A stretch of DNA of 64,000 bases from Diphasiastrum complanatum. Taxonomy: Eukaryota > Streptophyta > Lycopodiopsida > Lycopodiales > Lycopodiaceae. The notes under the pieces are model-generated. The model was not told the DNA's origin. It worked only from the letters and a program-made list of their open reading frames with translations, and did not search any database. This document shows positions 1 through 10,870 of this stretch, piece after piece (the first letter of the stretch is position 1; every line of letters begins with the position of its first letter). A program made the translations under genes and the position numbers. The stretch lies in the NCBI GenBank assembly GCA_029204225.1, contig CM055098.1, positions 53,971,942-54,035,941 on the forward strand, in the 5' to 3' direction.

Positions 1-59
1 TTCTTTCGAAAGCCCAAAATGAAATGTAATTTTAATAAAATAGGATCGATTCACGAAGC

Positions 60-734
60 AAATTAGGACAAAATTTTTTGCAATTCTTGGATACAGGCAT
101 CTAATGGCCTAGTACCCATCTGCACGGTGGCGAAATGCCACCAATACTCAAAGTCATCCAATACCGGAAGAAAAGTCGTTTTAAAGGCTTCTTGAAAGGC
201 ATCTCAAGTGGAAGGGACACCAGCCCTCTCCTTCAGATCATGGCACCATGTGAATGCCCTACTGCATAAAAATACGAGAGCAAAGGCAATCTTTGTACTA
301 TCAAACAAGTTGTGCATGGAAAAGTGACTATCCCACCGATCAAGCCATGACAGAACAATATCAGGATGTCGGTCCTTCTTTTCACCAGAAAAGAATACTG
401 GATTAAACATAGGATAAAGGAGCATGGACCACGAATGCGTTGAAGAACACCACTCTTACTTGGCTGCCGCATGCTTAGCTTGCATTTCCAGGATTTGGTT
501 TTGGAGCAAATTCAAAGCTTGAACAAGCTGATTGGTATCTACATCATGAGGACATGGTGGTGAAGAGGGTCCTTCACTCCTCCCAAAAAGTGAAGAGGAT
601 TGTAGAATTGCAAATTTTTTCGTGTATGCGAGTGGATCTTTACAAGGAGGAAGTTTAAGGCCAAGAAAGAGACTCAAAAAATATGGAAAGAAAGGCGCAC
701 AGTTTTGTACTTGCATCAAGTATAGCGCCTGCAA
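60..734 (-). pseudogene. Ty3-gypsy gag remnant
   Basis: Read on the minus strand, this stretch gives a retrotransposon gag (capsid) segment with the pattern FFSGEKK, then LSWLDRW, then AFTWCHDL, then DDFEYWWHFATVQ, the spacing of plant gypsy capsid domains. An in-frame TGA follows the GVPST motif where a tryptophan codon is expected, and a further stop separates the upstream piece (456-734), so the gene is broken. It lies downstream, on the minus strand, of a primer binding site and LTR at 1636-2157 and probably belongs to that element. Pol would lie to the left of the window start. The family call rests on my recognition of the capsid pattern, not on a search. Confidence 0.65.
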
Positions 735-1635
735 GTACAGGCTATATACTTTTTTTTAAATTCTTCTTAAAAAAAATTGGAAGCAAAGCTATGGTTTAGA
801 ATAGCTTTATATGTTTAAATCTTGCAAAACAAACTTTTCAACTATAGAAACTAACTTAAAAAATTTAAAAGTTAAGTTTACTTTAAAACTTAGGAAATTA
901 ACAAAGTTTTCTTTGAAAACTTTGAAACTCAACTTTGTAGACTTTATTTTAAAAGTTTTAAGATGTACTCATCAAAGTACAAACAAGTTTAATAGTTTTT
1001 CTTTACAAAGTTAAAAAAAGTTTCAAAGTTCACAAAACTTTGAGTATCATTTATTTTATTATAAGGTTTAGATTTCTTTGTAATTTTGACTAAAGTTACA
1101 TTCACTTGACAACCATCACATCAATCATAAAGTATTTATAGAAGTAAAGATGTAATTAATAACATGTAAAGAGGGAGTTAAGTCTTCTCTCCCCACAAAA
1201 GCAAAAAGAATTCTCTGCCTTGGCCTGTGTCTGCGGCTATTGTCCGCGCCTACGTCAAAACTAGGCTGCCCGTACGGACCGCGCGTGTAGGTGCCCGCAA
1301 ATTTTTTTTGAGCATAATTATTTGCAACAAAATTTTATAGACTTGCAAAAAATTTTCAACTTCCGACTGCCAAAACAAAGGCGAGAAAACAATAGTAATT
1401 TCTAAAAAAAATTGTATAACCGTTGAAAAGTCAGAAAACCACCAAACTTCTACCATAGCTAGCAAAGGTGGCTCGTTTTCTATTCAAACGACCTCGGATT
1501 GAGACGAACCGAAAAGCAAAGTTGTTCGACTCAAATCAACGAAGAAAAATAAGCCTTTAAAGAACATTAACCAAAAGCTTAAACCAACCAAAAACTTAAG
1601 TAAGAGCGATTGCATCTTATACACAATGATCAGTG
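735..1635 (-). other. AT-rich leader of the left gypsy element
   Basis: This segment lies between the LTR/primer site and the gag remnant and has no credible ORF. It is strongly AT-rich with repeated ACTTT/AAAGTT words around 820-1030, and more GC-balanced near 1200-1290. Position suggests the transcribed 5' leader of the minus-strand element. Confidence 0.4.
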
Positions 1636-1647
1636 GCTCTGATACCA
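1636..1647 (-). other. Primer binding site, initiator tRNA-Met type
   Basis: The minus strand reads TGGTATCAGAGC, the classical plant retrotransposon primer site complementary to the 3' end of initiator tRNA-Met. It sits two bases inside the LTR end at 1650, which fixes the orientation of the element as leftward. Confidence 0.85.
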
Positions 1648-1649
1648 AA

Positions 1650-2157
1650 TGTTAGAATCCCCATCGTCGATCCGGTCAATGCTAAAGCACCAGTAGGTGA
1701 CAACACTACGTTATCGCCCAATCATAGAGGTACTGCCACCTCACCCTTGTGCATTGGAGCCATAGAGCACCATGAAGCAAGTTCGGATCTCCAATAAGCC
1801 ATGGTGTCCCATACCATCATGCCTTACCCCGACCCTTGCCTACCTACATCATGAGGCCTAGATAATCATCCTGACCTGACCACTAGTGGAAGAGCTCTTC
1901 ATTCTCCATGAGAGAATGAATGACAAGCTCATGGACATCCACCTCTATATACATAGTCTAGGTGGGATTATCCGTCCATAGGAGTCACGCATGACCATCA
2001 ACACACGACGGTTGTGCAATAACAACGAGTCATCGCGTGCCAATAAGATATTGACACATGGCACCCAAAAGACCTATAACTCCAAATCAGCGTTGTGTCT
2101 CATAACTGAGACCATCACCTCAAGTTTTCTATTGCATGCCCTTATGGGTACGTAACA
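1650..2157 (-). repeat. 5' LTR of the left gypsy element
   Basis: The LTR is bounded on its inner side by the tRNA-Met primer site. In the minus direction its ends are TGTTACG and CTAACA, giving matching TGTTA/TAACA termini. The inner boundary is certain from the primer site. The outer boundary at 2157 is inferred from the terminal inverted repeat only, because the second LTR lies outside the window and no target duplication can be tested. Confidence 0.6.
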
Positions 2158-3744
2158 CGCCCGCTTAAGAGTCTCCTCCTAAAGGGAGTATACCAAGGAA
2201 GTTTAATCTTAAATAGTTCTCTCTCTCTCCATTGTCCTCATCATCTGACTTGCCTTTCCAATGTACAAGAAATTCGGAAACCAAACAGTTTCTCAAAAGT
2301 GATGACGAACGTCAACCACCCTTTCAAGCACGTTAGGCACAAATGTAGACAGATCCTCCAACTCAACCAGTTCACATTTTGAAATTAGGGAATCCTTCCG
2401 ACTGAGTCGCTCTTTCATGACTTACACCATTCTTGTACTTGTTGGCTTTTTCAAACAATGGACCAAAGTTGAAATCAATTAAAATCCTTATAAAAAATGA
2501 TAAATTTGTTGTATGACTTTGTTATATTTTGAGCATTCTGGCCCATGAGTTGTTGAAGAGCCTAGATAAATTATCTTGTTTGAGGAGAATCATTGATTCT
2601 TTCTTTGTACTTTGAAATTTTTCTAGAATTTCCTCCATGTTTTTTGTATGAAATCTTCAACAGATATTTCTTGCTCACTGAAATTGCTCTGTGGATTCAT
2701 TATTGTATTTTTCGCTTCATTTAATAGTTGATGATATTCATTTGTTTTTGTGTACTTTCTCAAGTAATAAATAATGTTGTTGTTTGATAGTTGTGAGTCT
2801 TGATGGACTTGTTTAAATTTGTTAACAATCGACATTTGTGGCAAGTAGTGAAATTGATTTATTAGAGAATGTAAATTTTGTTTCATTGTTTCTGTCCTCG
2901 CTCCGCTTCCGCATTGGCGACTTCGATCGTCACTTGGAAATGCATAGATCCTCGGTCGCTTGCGTAAAACCAAGTGCTTATTGTTGCCAATCTTTATCAA
3001 AAAACTGCTTTTCGCAATTTGTCGCAATGTGATTAGAATGTCTTATTGCTGCAAGTGGTTGACATTCTCAAAATTGGAGAGCTCTTAGCAGCTTCACAAC
3101 TTGCATGCTCGAGTGCTTTCCATGTGTCTCTTTGTTTTGTCACTTGTATCTGCTATTGACGGTTTCATCTTTGGTTTCTTGGCAGATTCTAACTTCTGGG
3201 AGGTCTGTATCCTCCATTTGCTTCTGGGTGTTTCCTTGGTTCTTCTCTCAGTTGAAGTTCCAGTCTCAAGGAAAACCTTTGATTTGGTAGGTTGCACAAA
3301 CTTTGGTTATCAGTCTCAAGGGGATGGACTCATCATCAAATAGTGGTAGAAATAGATTGGACGAATGGTTGGTGACGGCAAGGAAACATGATGAAGGCTT
3401 GGTAGTAGGGTGAAGGAACTGATAGTTCTACAGTTGCAGCCTTGGACCCTTGCAATGTCGAGCTTTGACCACCACTTGCTAGGTGAGGAGCTCACTTTAT
3501 TTTGCAGGTTCATGGTTGTCTTCATCTTTCTTTTTCTGCAGCTCTTTCTTTTGATCCGTTACTTTTGGATCTCTTTGGGCTTCATAGGAGGGGATTCAAC
3601 TACCATTGCTCCAGAGAATTTCTTTCGATCAAGATTGATCTAACTCATCTGTTGCTTAAGTTTTGTCCTTTCCTCCTCAACTTCTTTGCTTAATTTCTTA
3701 TGTCTTCTAGTTGCTTCGCCTGCTTCTTAGATCTTTGTTTAGCT
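2158..3744. other. Intergenic, no recognised gene
   Basis: Several short ORFs exist, the longest being 134 codons on the minus strand at 2623-3027, rich in asparagine and glutamine, but none carries a motif I recognise and none has supporting splice structure. A lysine/threonine-rich minus-strand ORF at 3094-3297 is likewise unassigned. Confidence 0.4.
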
Positions 3745-3838
3745 GATCATCCATTGTAGGTGGCAGTTAGTCTCCGCAAGACACTTGCAATGATCATCCA
3801 TTGTAGGTGGCAGTTAGTCTCCGCAAGACACTTGCAAT
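3745..3838. repeat. Perfect 47-bp tandem duplication
   Basis: Two identical 47-bp units start with GATCATCCATTG at 3745 and 3792 and end in CTTGCAAT. No divergence is visible between the units, so the duplication is recent. Confidence 0.9.
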
Positions 3839-4213
3839 GATCTATCAGCTGCTTCGGTAAGACTATAAAAAACAAGGGATTTCTTAGAAGAACAGTGAAC
3901 TGATAATAAACAGACTGATGGAAGGTAGGGTGGAGGTGGTGACATCGGTAGATGGTGTGGACAATAGGCATGAGGATGGGTGCAGAAGTATGGCAAGAGG
4001 CTGGTTGAAGAAGCAGACTGATTTTCCAATATTTGTATTTCCCTTTTCTGAAGGATCTTCGTGGTGATTGGAATACTTCTTCTGATTGAGTTGCTTTGGA
4101 TTGCCCATCTGTCCTCTTAGCCTTGTCCTTTTCATATTTGACTTGTGACCTTGGATGTCGATCTTGCTGATGTTGTTGATGGCAGCGTAACTGCTCCAGT
4201 GGATCCAAGGAGA

Positions 4214-4462
<249 letters not shown>

Positions 4463-5857
4463 TCTGTTGGTGGGAATGTTGTTGTTAGTAATTGTTCATG
4501 CTCAAGATTTGATCGGCGTGTAGAACACATAGTTGAAAACACGTTGAACATGTGACTGGACTAAAGATTGAACAAATTTTAACTAAATTTGTTTCGATCT
4601 TGTTGTAGTTGACGCGAAGATGAATTTGGCAATGAGATGCAAGAATTAACTCTGACGTGATCTATACTTCGTAGATATGGAATATGCTCAAATATCCGAA
4701 ACTCTGTATAAGGTGATTTGAAGATTGATAGAGGAATGACAAGTTATTCTTGCCAGATACGCTACATGATGTCTCTTGTTCAATGACTATCCTTGATGAA
4801 CTAAAAACAAATTTAGAAAAAGATATGTAATTAGAAGAAATTACCAAATCACAAAATTATAAAAAATAAACAAGGAAGATACCAATGCTACAGAGAGTGA
4901 AAGCCGTAGAGCACTCGTCAAACAAAAAGTCATTCATCAACATGTATAATTCACCTTGACAATTGCAATATGCCATTGGTTTTGTAGAGTAGTGAGACTT
5001 AGTCAGACATGCCCTTGTCAAAACAAGACAAGGTTGGTGATACTAAAATCTACCATCATTGATAGCAAATGTTGTAAGATATAGCTTGAGATGCATGTAT
5101 GGGTGAGGGACTATGTCCTGAGTACCTCTCTAAGCAAGAGATTCAAAACCGAATCTCTATCTGGATTTCCGAATCCTAGAGTTATTTTGTATTGGCACAT
5201 TGGAAATCTTATAAGCATGTGGAAAGATAAATAGATGTGAGGTTGCAGAAGTGTGTTGGTTGCTCTTGGTTGGACATTGTAGTAGATGACAGAATATCGG
5301 TTTTGCTTTCCTCCTACAAGGACTCATGTCATATTAGTGTCTTTTTGCATGATGGAGCTGGTGTAGTGCGCGGTAATGTAGAAGTTTGCAAGAAACTTCT
5401 CGAGTGAGCAGCAGGTTGAGCGGCTATGGCGCGCGTGTTGTGTTGTCGTGAGGATCCTAGCGGGAGTCATAACTAACGTGTCGGACAGGTAGGATCTTAG
5501 TTGGTTGTTTCGGACAGTCTTTGAAACTGTGTTTTCGGACACAGTCGGGACACTCAGCATGGTCTTGACTATGCTAAGTTTCACCACAGATGAAACATTT
5601 GTTGTTCAATGGCCCTTTTATAACGACATACTATCTTGTATGGCTAACGTTGTTGGATCTTCTGGTGGATATTCATAATAAGACAAGGAATTTCCAGATT
5701 GTGACTGTTGTTCTTCATATTGTTGGACTGTATGAGCTTGGATAGGCTGATATGAAGGACAAGCATCGGTTTGTTGGCGGATGAATGCGGGGATATGGTT
5801 CAAGGTGGATGCGATTAGAAGGTGATTTGTGTGGTCTGTTGCAGTGATAATGCAGTG
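4463..5857. other. Intergenic, no recognised gene
   Basis: Only short ORFs are found here, with no motif or splice pattern that I can assign. Composition is ordinary, becoming more GC-rich to the right. Confidence 0.4.
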
Positions 5858-5960
5858 GAAGTGCGGTCGTAATGTGGGGTGAGGACTATTGCGACGTGAT
5901 GCGGTGGGAGTGCAGTCGTATGGTGGGGCGAGTGCGGACTATTGCGATTGTGAATGAATG
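5858..5960. repeat. Imperfect direct repeat, about 50 bp units
   Basis: Two diverged copies share AGTGCGGTCGTA / AGTGCAGTCGTA, then TGGGG, then GGACTATTGCGA. Similar GCGGTCG words recur at 6720-6850, so this may be an outlier of the same GC-rich sequence family. Confidence 0.5.
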
Positions 5961-6248
5961 CGGCTGTGTGCGATGGAATGGGATAATTGGAGTCTCGTTG
6001 TAGTTGCTATGGTTTATGGTGGTGCAGTTGGTGGTTTGTGGGGATCGTCAGATATAACTCCGAACAGCGTCTGATATAGAACGTCGATGCAAGCTATTGG
6101 ATGTACCATCGATTCTAGGCCATCGAATGTAAATGGGATGCAGATGGGTGTCGGATGAAAACAGGTGTAAAGGCATCGGGGACAAATAGAATCAGGGGGC
6201 ATCAGATGCAAATGGAGATAGACGGCGTTGGATGCAAACAAAATGCGG

Positions 6249-6592
6249 TTTCGATGGCCGTCGGTTGAGATTTGAATGAGGCCGTCCGTTGAGATTTGAG
6301 TGAGGCCGTCGGTTGAGATTTGACAGTGGCCGTCGGTTGAGATTAAACAGTGGCCGTCGGTTGAGATTTGACACAAGGCCATCGGTTGAGATTTGACACA
6401 GGGCCGTCGGTTGAGATTTGACAGTGGATCTGCCGGTTCAGATTTGAGTGAGACTGTCAGTTGAGATTTGAGTGAGGCCGTCGATTGAGATTTAACAGTG
6501 GCCGTCGGTTGAGATTAAATAGTAGCTTCGCCGGTTGAGATTTGATAGATTGGCCTCCAGTTGAGATGGACACTAGGCCTTCGGTTGAGAAT
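6249..6592. repeat. Minisatellite, about 14 units of 24-26 bp
   Basis: About fourteen head-to-tail units share the core GCCGTCGGTTGAGATTTGA. Unit lengths are mostly 24 or 25 bp with single-base indels, so a single frame is not preserved through the array. The minus strand locally reads repeated ISTDG or NLNRRP peptides, but there is no start, splice or codon context that would make it a gene. Confidence 0.92.
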
Positions 6593-6900
6593 TGAAGGGA
6601 ATGGAGCATGAAGGGTGGCTGAAGCAGTGTGGTGCTTTAGGGAGTGATGGTGGAGGTCTGTCGGGGAGGAATATGGGGTTACGGTTGAATGCGGACTGTT
6701 GGGTTGGAATGCGGCTGTTGCGATGGAAGGCGGTCACGACGGTGTATGCGGTCGGTTTGGATGGAATGCGGTCGCAACGGCTCAGGGCGGTCACTATGGT
6801 TGAAGAGTGGCGTGGCTGTTGTGATGGAAGGCGGTCGCGACGGGTGAATGCGGATGGAAGTGGAAGGTGAATTGGTTGCGATGGTGAGGAACCTTGTCGG
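6593..6900. other. GC-rich spacer between two minisatellite arrays
   Basis: G-rich sequence has repeated GCGGTCG and GGAATGCGG words. A 92-codon plus-strand frame exists at 6592-6870, but it looks like a by-product of low-complexity G-rich sequence. No gene is assigned. Confidence 0.4.
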
Positions 6901-6920
6901 TTGATACGTGATAGGATCTG

Positions 6921-7175
6921 TCGGTTGAGATTTGAACGATCGCTCTGGTTGAGAATTGAGCAATGTGCTTCGATTTAGATTCAACAGAGTATGTCGGTGG
7001 AGATCTGACACTGGCTATCGGTTGAGATTGGACAGTGTGTGTCGGTTGAGACTCAATAGATCACTCTGGTTGAGAATTGAGCAATGTGCTCCGGTTGAGA
7101 TGCAACATAGTGCATCGGTTGAGATCTGACACTGGCTGTCGGTTGAGATTTAATAGATCACTCCGGTTGAGAATA
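6921..7175. repeat. Second minisatellite array with 121-bp higher-order period
   Basis: The same TCGGTTGAGA core as at 6249-6592 returns, now in a longer order. A block starting TCGGTTGAGA at 6921 recurs at 7042 (121 bp later), including the shared GAGAATTGAGCAATGTGCT segment, and again in shorter form near 7139. The two arrays clearly come from one repeat family. Confidence 0.8.
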
Positions 7176-7255
7176 GAAGCGTGAGGGGACGGGAGGAGCG
7201 TGAGCTTGTGTTGAAGGAAATCTAGCTTTGTTAGTGCGTTTTGCTAACAAGGAGG

Positions 7256-7373
7256 TAGAGGTCACCATCAAAAGGTGGCTCACTCTACTTGCATTTATTA
7301 CGTTTGCCTAGAAATACTAGTTCCTACATGGCCATTCCATCTTTCGGGATTCACCACGAGGCTTACACAGTTC
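7256..7373 (+). repeat. Dispersed repeat, copy 1
   Basis: This segment starts TAGAGGTCACCATC and continues AAAAGGTGGCTCACTCTA, with CTAGAAATACTAG and CTACATGG further on. It recurs in the same orientation at 16508-16637. The CACC/GGTG arms near the start form a small hairpin. Probably a piece of a mobile element that I cannot name. Confidence 0.7.
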
Positions 7374-7588
7374 TTGCTTGTCATTACTACTAGTATTCCT
7401 TGCTTCTCATACTCGGCTCTCAGTCTTCGGTCGTTTCGTCTTCTCAGAAACCTCCTCGGTCTAAGGTGAGAGGTGCTCTTGGGTAGCTATATCCGAGTAT
7501 CTTGGGGATTCGTCAGAATCAGCCAACAATACTTTTATTTTAGTATATATTTCATGTTGAAGAAGTCTCAAACTTCAGGACCTTCGAA

Positions 7589-8037
7589 ATGACACCAAAA
7601 TCATGTTATTTGGACATATCGGCCAAAATTGGCTATTTTAGTGGAGAACGGGTTGGAGAAACTTTTTGTATTGTCCACTCTCCAGATACAACGGTGCGAC
7701 AATCGACAATGTTTGCTAAAGATCTAACTCTGTTGGCGTCAGTGACAACCAGATGGGATGATTGCCTCCCTCCTCTGGCATTCGATCCAAATAAGTTGAT
7801 GGCCTCAAAGCAAATCAAAGATCAGTTGCCGGTTGCTAGGTATATTTTCGTGCAGCAATGATGAGAGGCTCTTGGGAATCACGCTTCACATCATGGACAA
7901 TCTCAAAGTGGATTGCCGGAGCCCACCGATGTTTTCTGCCACACAATTTGGATTTTAATACTGCACGTCTCGATTTTATGGAGAAGGTGCAGCACCATTT
8001 AATCAAGATTCGACGCGAAGCCAATAAAAGTTCCCCA
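7589..8037 (+). pseudogene. Unassigned ORF pair, possible retroelement remnant
   Basis: A 90-codon frame (7589-7861) is followed directly by a second open frame (7858-8037, ending at TAA 8038-8040). The second contains LDFMEKVQHHLIKIRREANK, which faintly recalls the C-terminal helix of gypsy integrases. I see no catalytic motif and do not assign a function. Confidence 0.25.
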
Positions 8038-8065
8038 TAACTGCATGTTGCAGGTGTCGGGATCC

Positions 8066-8803
8066 TGTTGGAGGGCTTGCGGATCCCAAGGCAACCGTAA
8101 CCCTAGTTAATAAGTGAGAGGGATTTGGCACCCTGCGTGTGTAAGTCCAACCCGATGATCACATAGTTATTTGATTGATTAGTTAAAAGTCAATAAAAGG
8201 ACTTTAGGCCTTTTTGCGAGACTTTTAATGTCGCAGGGCCTAAATGTCAAGTTAGTGAATAAAGTTGGGTTTCCCTCCAATTACGATGGTTCCCACACTT
8301 TTTTGAATTTGAATAAAAAGAGAGGCAAGAATGGACCAATAGGATTCAGAGGCCAGGGTCCTCCTCTCTACTATAAGAAGGAACCAACTCGAGTTGCTCC
8401 TCATGTTCATTTCCTCATTTCAATAAAGCAGATTGGTTCTCTTCAGAAATGAGTTGATGAATGTCCTTGCTCTTCTTCTTTCCTTCTCCATCTCTCATGC
8501 TTTCTTTGGATTTTTGCTAATTGTTGGATCTGATTGTTATTGGGATTGTATGTTATTATACTTTTTATGAGAGAGAAAGAGAGAGAGAGGAAGTGTAAGC
8601 TATCTTTGTTGTGGATCGTAGTGTTAAATAATAGGGTTAATGGATGTAGAGTTAGAGTTTGGATCTTCCATTCATGCTGAAATTTGAACTAAAACTATCG
8701 CTCTCATGGGAATGAACCTACGTGTGACAACTAACTCCGTCTCTATGATGCTAGATTGACTAGATCTTGGATTCAGGTTAGGCAAGGAAAGAAACCCACT
8801 ACA
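8066..8803 (+). repeat. LTR of tRNA-Asp-type family, plus orientation, truncated element or solo LTR
   Basis: This is the same LTR as 15643-16384, inverted. It starts TGTTGGAGGG and ends CCCACTACA. Shared blocks include AGGCAACC, GGACTTTAGGCC, AATAAAGTTGGGTTTCCC, a GA-rich tract near 8575 and AGGTTAGGCAAGGAAAGAAA near the 3' end. It abuts copia integrase sequence at 8804 instead of its own primer site, so the internal region is missing. The flanking 5-mers (GATCC and TACAA) do not match, so this is not a clean solo-LTR insertion. Confidence 0.8.
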
Positions 8804-10870
8804 TACAATGGTGTCGCAGAAAGAAGAAACATGACACTAGTTGAAGGAACCAGATGCATGATGGCACAAGCTTGATTGCCAAGTCAATTCTGGAATGAGG
8901 CAATAGTTGCAGCAGTACACCTGCAGAACAGATCAACAATGACAACATTGGAAAATAAGACACCGTACGAGATGTGGATAGGTAGAAAGCCTGATCTATC
9001 ATACGTATGTGTGTTTGGATGTGCAACATACAAGCACATTCCAAAAGAAAAAAGAAGCAAGCTCGATGATAAATTAGAGCAAACAATCATGGTTGGGTAC
9101 TCGAATGGATCACGAGTGTACAAACTCGATAATCCAACCACGAAGAAGGATGTTATGAGTAGAGACGTGAAGTTCAATGAGTCCACATTCTCTGGACTAA
9201 AAGATGAAAAAGGCCATGAGATCTTCACACTACTGCCAATTCAAGAGAGAGATTGAGGACAGATGTCAAATCAAAATGTTGAGCCACAGTCTGTAGAGCA
9301 GCATGAAGCAGAAGATCAACCCCACGAACAAGAAACATTCGAGCAACGACAAAAAGAATCCAAAAGGTCAACAAGACAAAGAAGACTTCCATATCGATAT
9401 GCTGACAATCTTCAGTGGAGCGAAGACACACAATTCGAGTACCGCAGCTTCACTGAAGAGCCAACAACATATCAAGAAGCTGTCCAGAGTCCAGAGATAG
9501 AATTCTAGAAGTAGGCAATGTCAGAGGAGATCGAGTCGATGAGGCAAAACGAGGCATGGACACTAGAGCCACTGCCAGAAAACAAAAAGATTGTCGACTG
9601 CAAGCGGTTGTACAAGAAGAAAATGAAATCAGATGACATTGTTGGCCATTATAAAGCAAGGCTTGTCACGAAGGGCCACACACAAAAGTATGGTGTTGAT
9701 TATTTCGACACATATTTGTCGATGGTCAAGATGACAAGCATACGACTACTCCTCGCATACGCTACACAACACAATCTGGAAATTTACCAGATTGATGTAA
9801 AGACAACTTTTCTCCAAGGAGATCTAGAGGAGAAAATCTTCATGAAGCAGCCTGAAGGATTTGAAGACCCCGACAATAGACAATATGTTTGTCGGTTGCA
9901 GAGATGCATTTATGGTCTAAAACAGGCATTACGAACTTGGTACAAAAAGCTCGACAGTCTTCTGAAGTCTCTAGACTTTAATCCTACACAACCAGACTGC
10001 AATGTCTACATAGAAAGAGTAGAAAAAGATTTTGTGATACTGACTATTTTTGTGGATGATTCCCTTATGATAGAAAACTCCTTGATGCTAATCAAGGACA
10101 CGAAGAGTCAGATTTTTGAAAATGATGAAATCACAGATCTAGGAGAAACAACAAAATGCCTTGGGTTGGAGATCATAAGAGATCAAATAAAAGACGAAAT
10201 GTACTTGAGTCAGTCTGAATATGCCAGAAAAGTACTGAATCAGTATCACATAATGGACTGCAAAGAAAAAGCCACACCAATGATAGCTGGAGCCAAGCTG
10301 ACGAAGCAGGATTGCCCGAAAACAGAGGAAGAAAAACAGAAGATGGAAGGTATACCCTACCAAAATCTAATCGGTAGTCTGATGTACCTTACAATTTGTA
10401 CTAGACTCGATCTGGCTTTCTCTGTTTATGCTTTAAGCCAATTCTCTTCCAATCTTGGCATGGCACATTGACAAATGGCAAAACAAATCCTACAATATCT
10501 GAAGGGTACCCAAAATATGGGATTAACCTACAAAGCAGAAAATGAAAGAAAAGGATTTGAGCTGCACCACTACAATGATGCAAGTTGGGTGAGCTGCAAA
10601 CATGACAGCAAGTCCGTAACTGGAGGATGTTCAATAGCGTGCGGAGCAACAATCAGCTGGATATGCAAAAAGCAAACCTTGGTAGTTCAATCATCATGCA
10701 AAGTTGAATACGTTGCAGTTTCAAAGGTGGCGAATGAGGTAATTTGGTTGCAAATGATGCTGGAGGCAATTGGCATACCACAAGGAGGACCATGCACGAT
10801 GATGATGGATTTTCAGAGTGCCATTTATTTGTCCCAGAATCCTGTCTTTCATTCAAAGCCAAAACACATA
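8804..10870 (+). pseudogene. Ty1-copia pol fragment (integrase C-terminus, RT, RNase H)
   Basis: The fragment opens in the integrase with NGVAERRN. It continues through the integrase tail (FGCATYKHIPKEKRSKLD), then reverse transcriptase with KARLVTKGHTQ, IDVKTTFLQGDLEE and the active-site motif FVDD (YVDD in most copias), and then RNase H with SWVSCKHDSKSVTGG. Stops interrupt it near 8875, 9256, 9508 and 10469. It ends abruptly in RNase H at KPKHI, where it meets an opposite-strand copia at 10871. No own LTR is present on either side. Confidence 0.9.

Noticed and set aside
6014..6382. ORFs with repeated ISTDG or NLNRRP peptides
   Set aside because: They follow from a 24-25 bp minisatellite; unit-length indels break any single frame.
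6249..7175. CRISPR-like array
   Set aside because: Units are contiguous without unique spacers of constant length, and the DNA is plant nuclear.
8066..8803. Clean solo LTR
   Set aside because: The flanking 5-mers (GATCC, TACAA) differ and the left and right flanks do not form one element.
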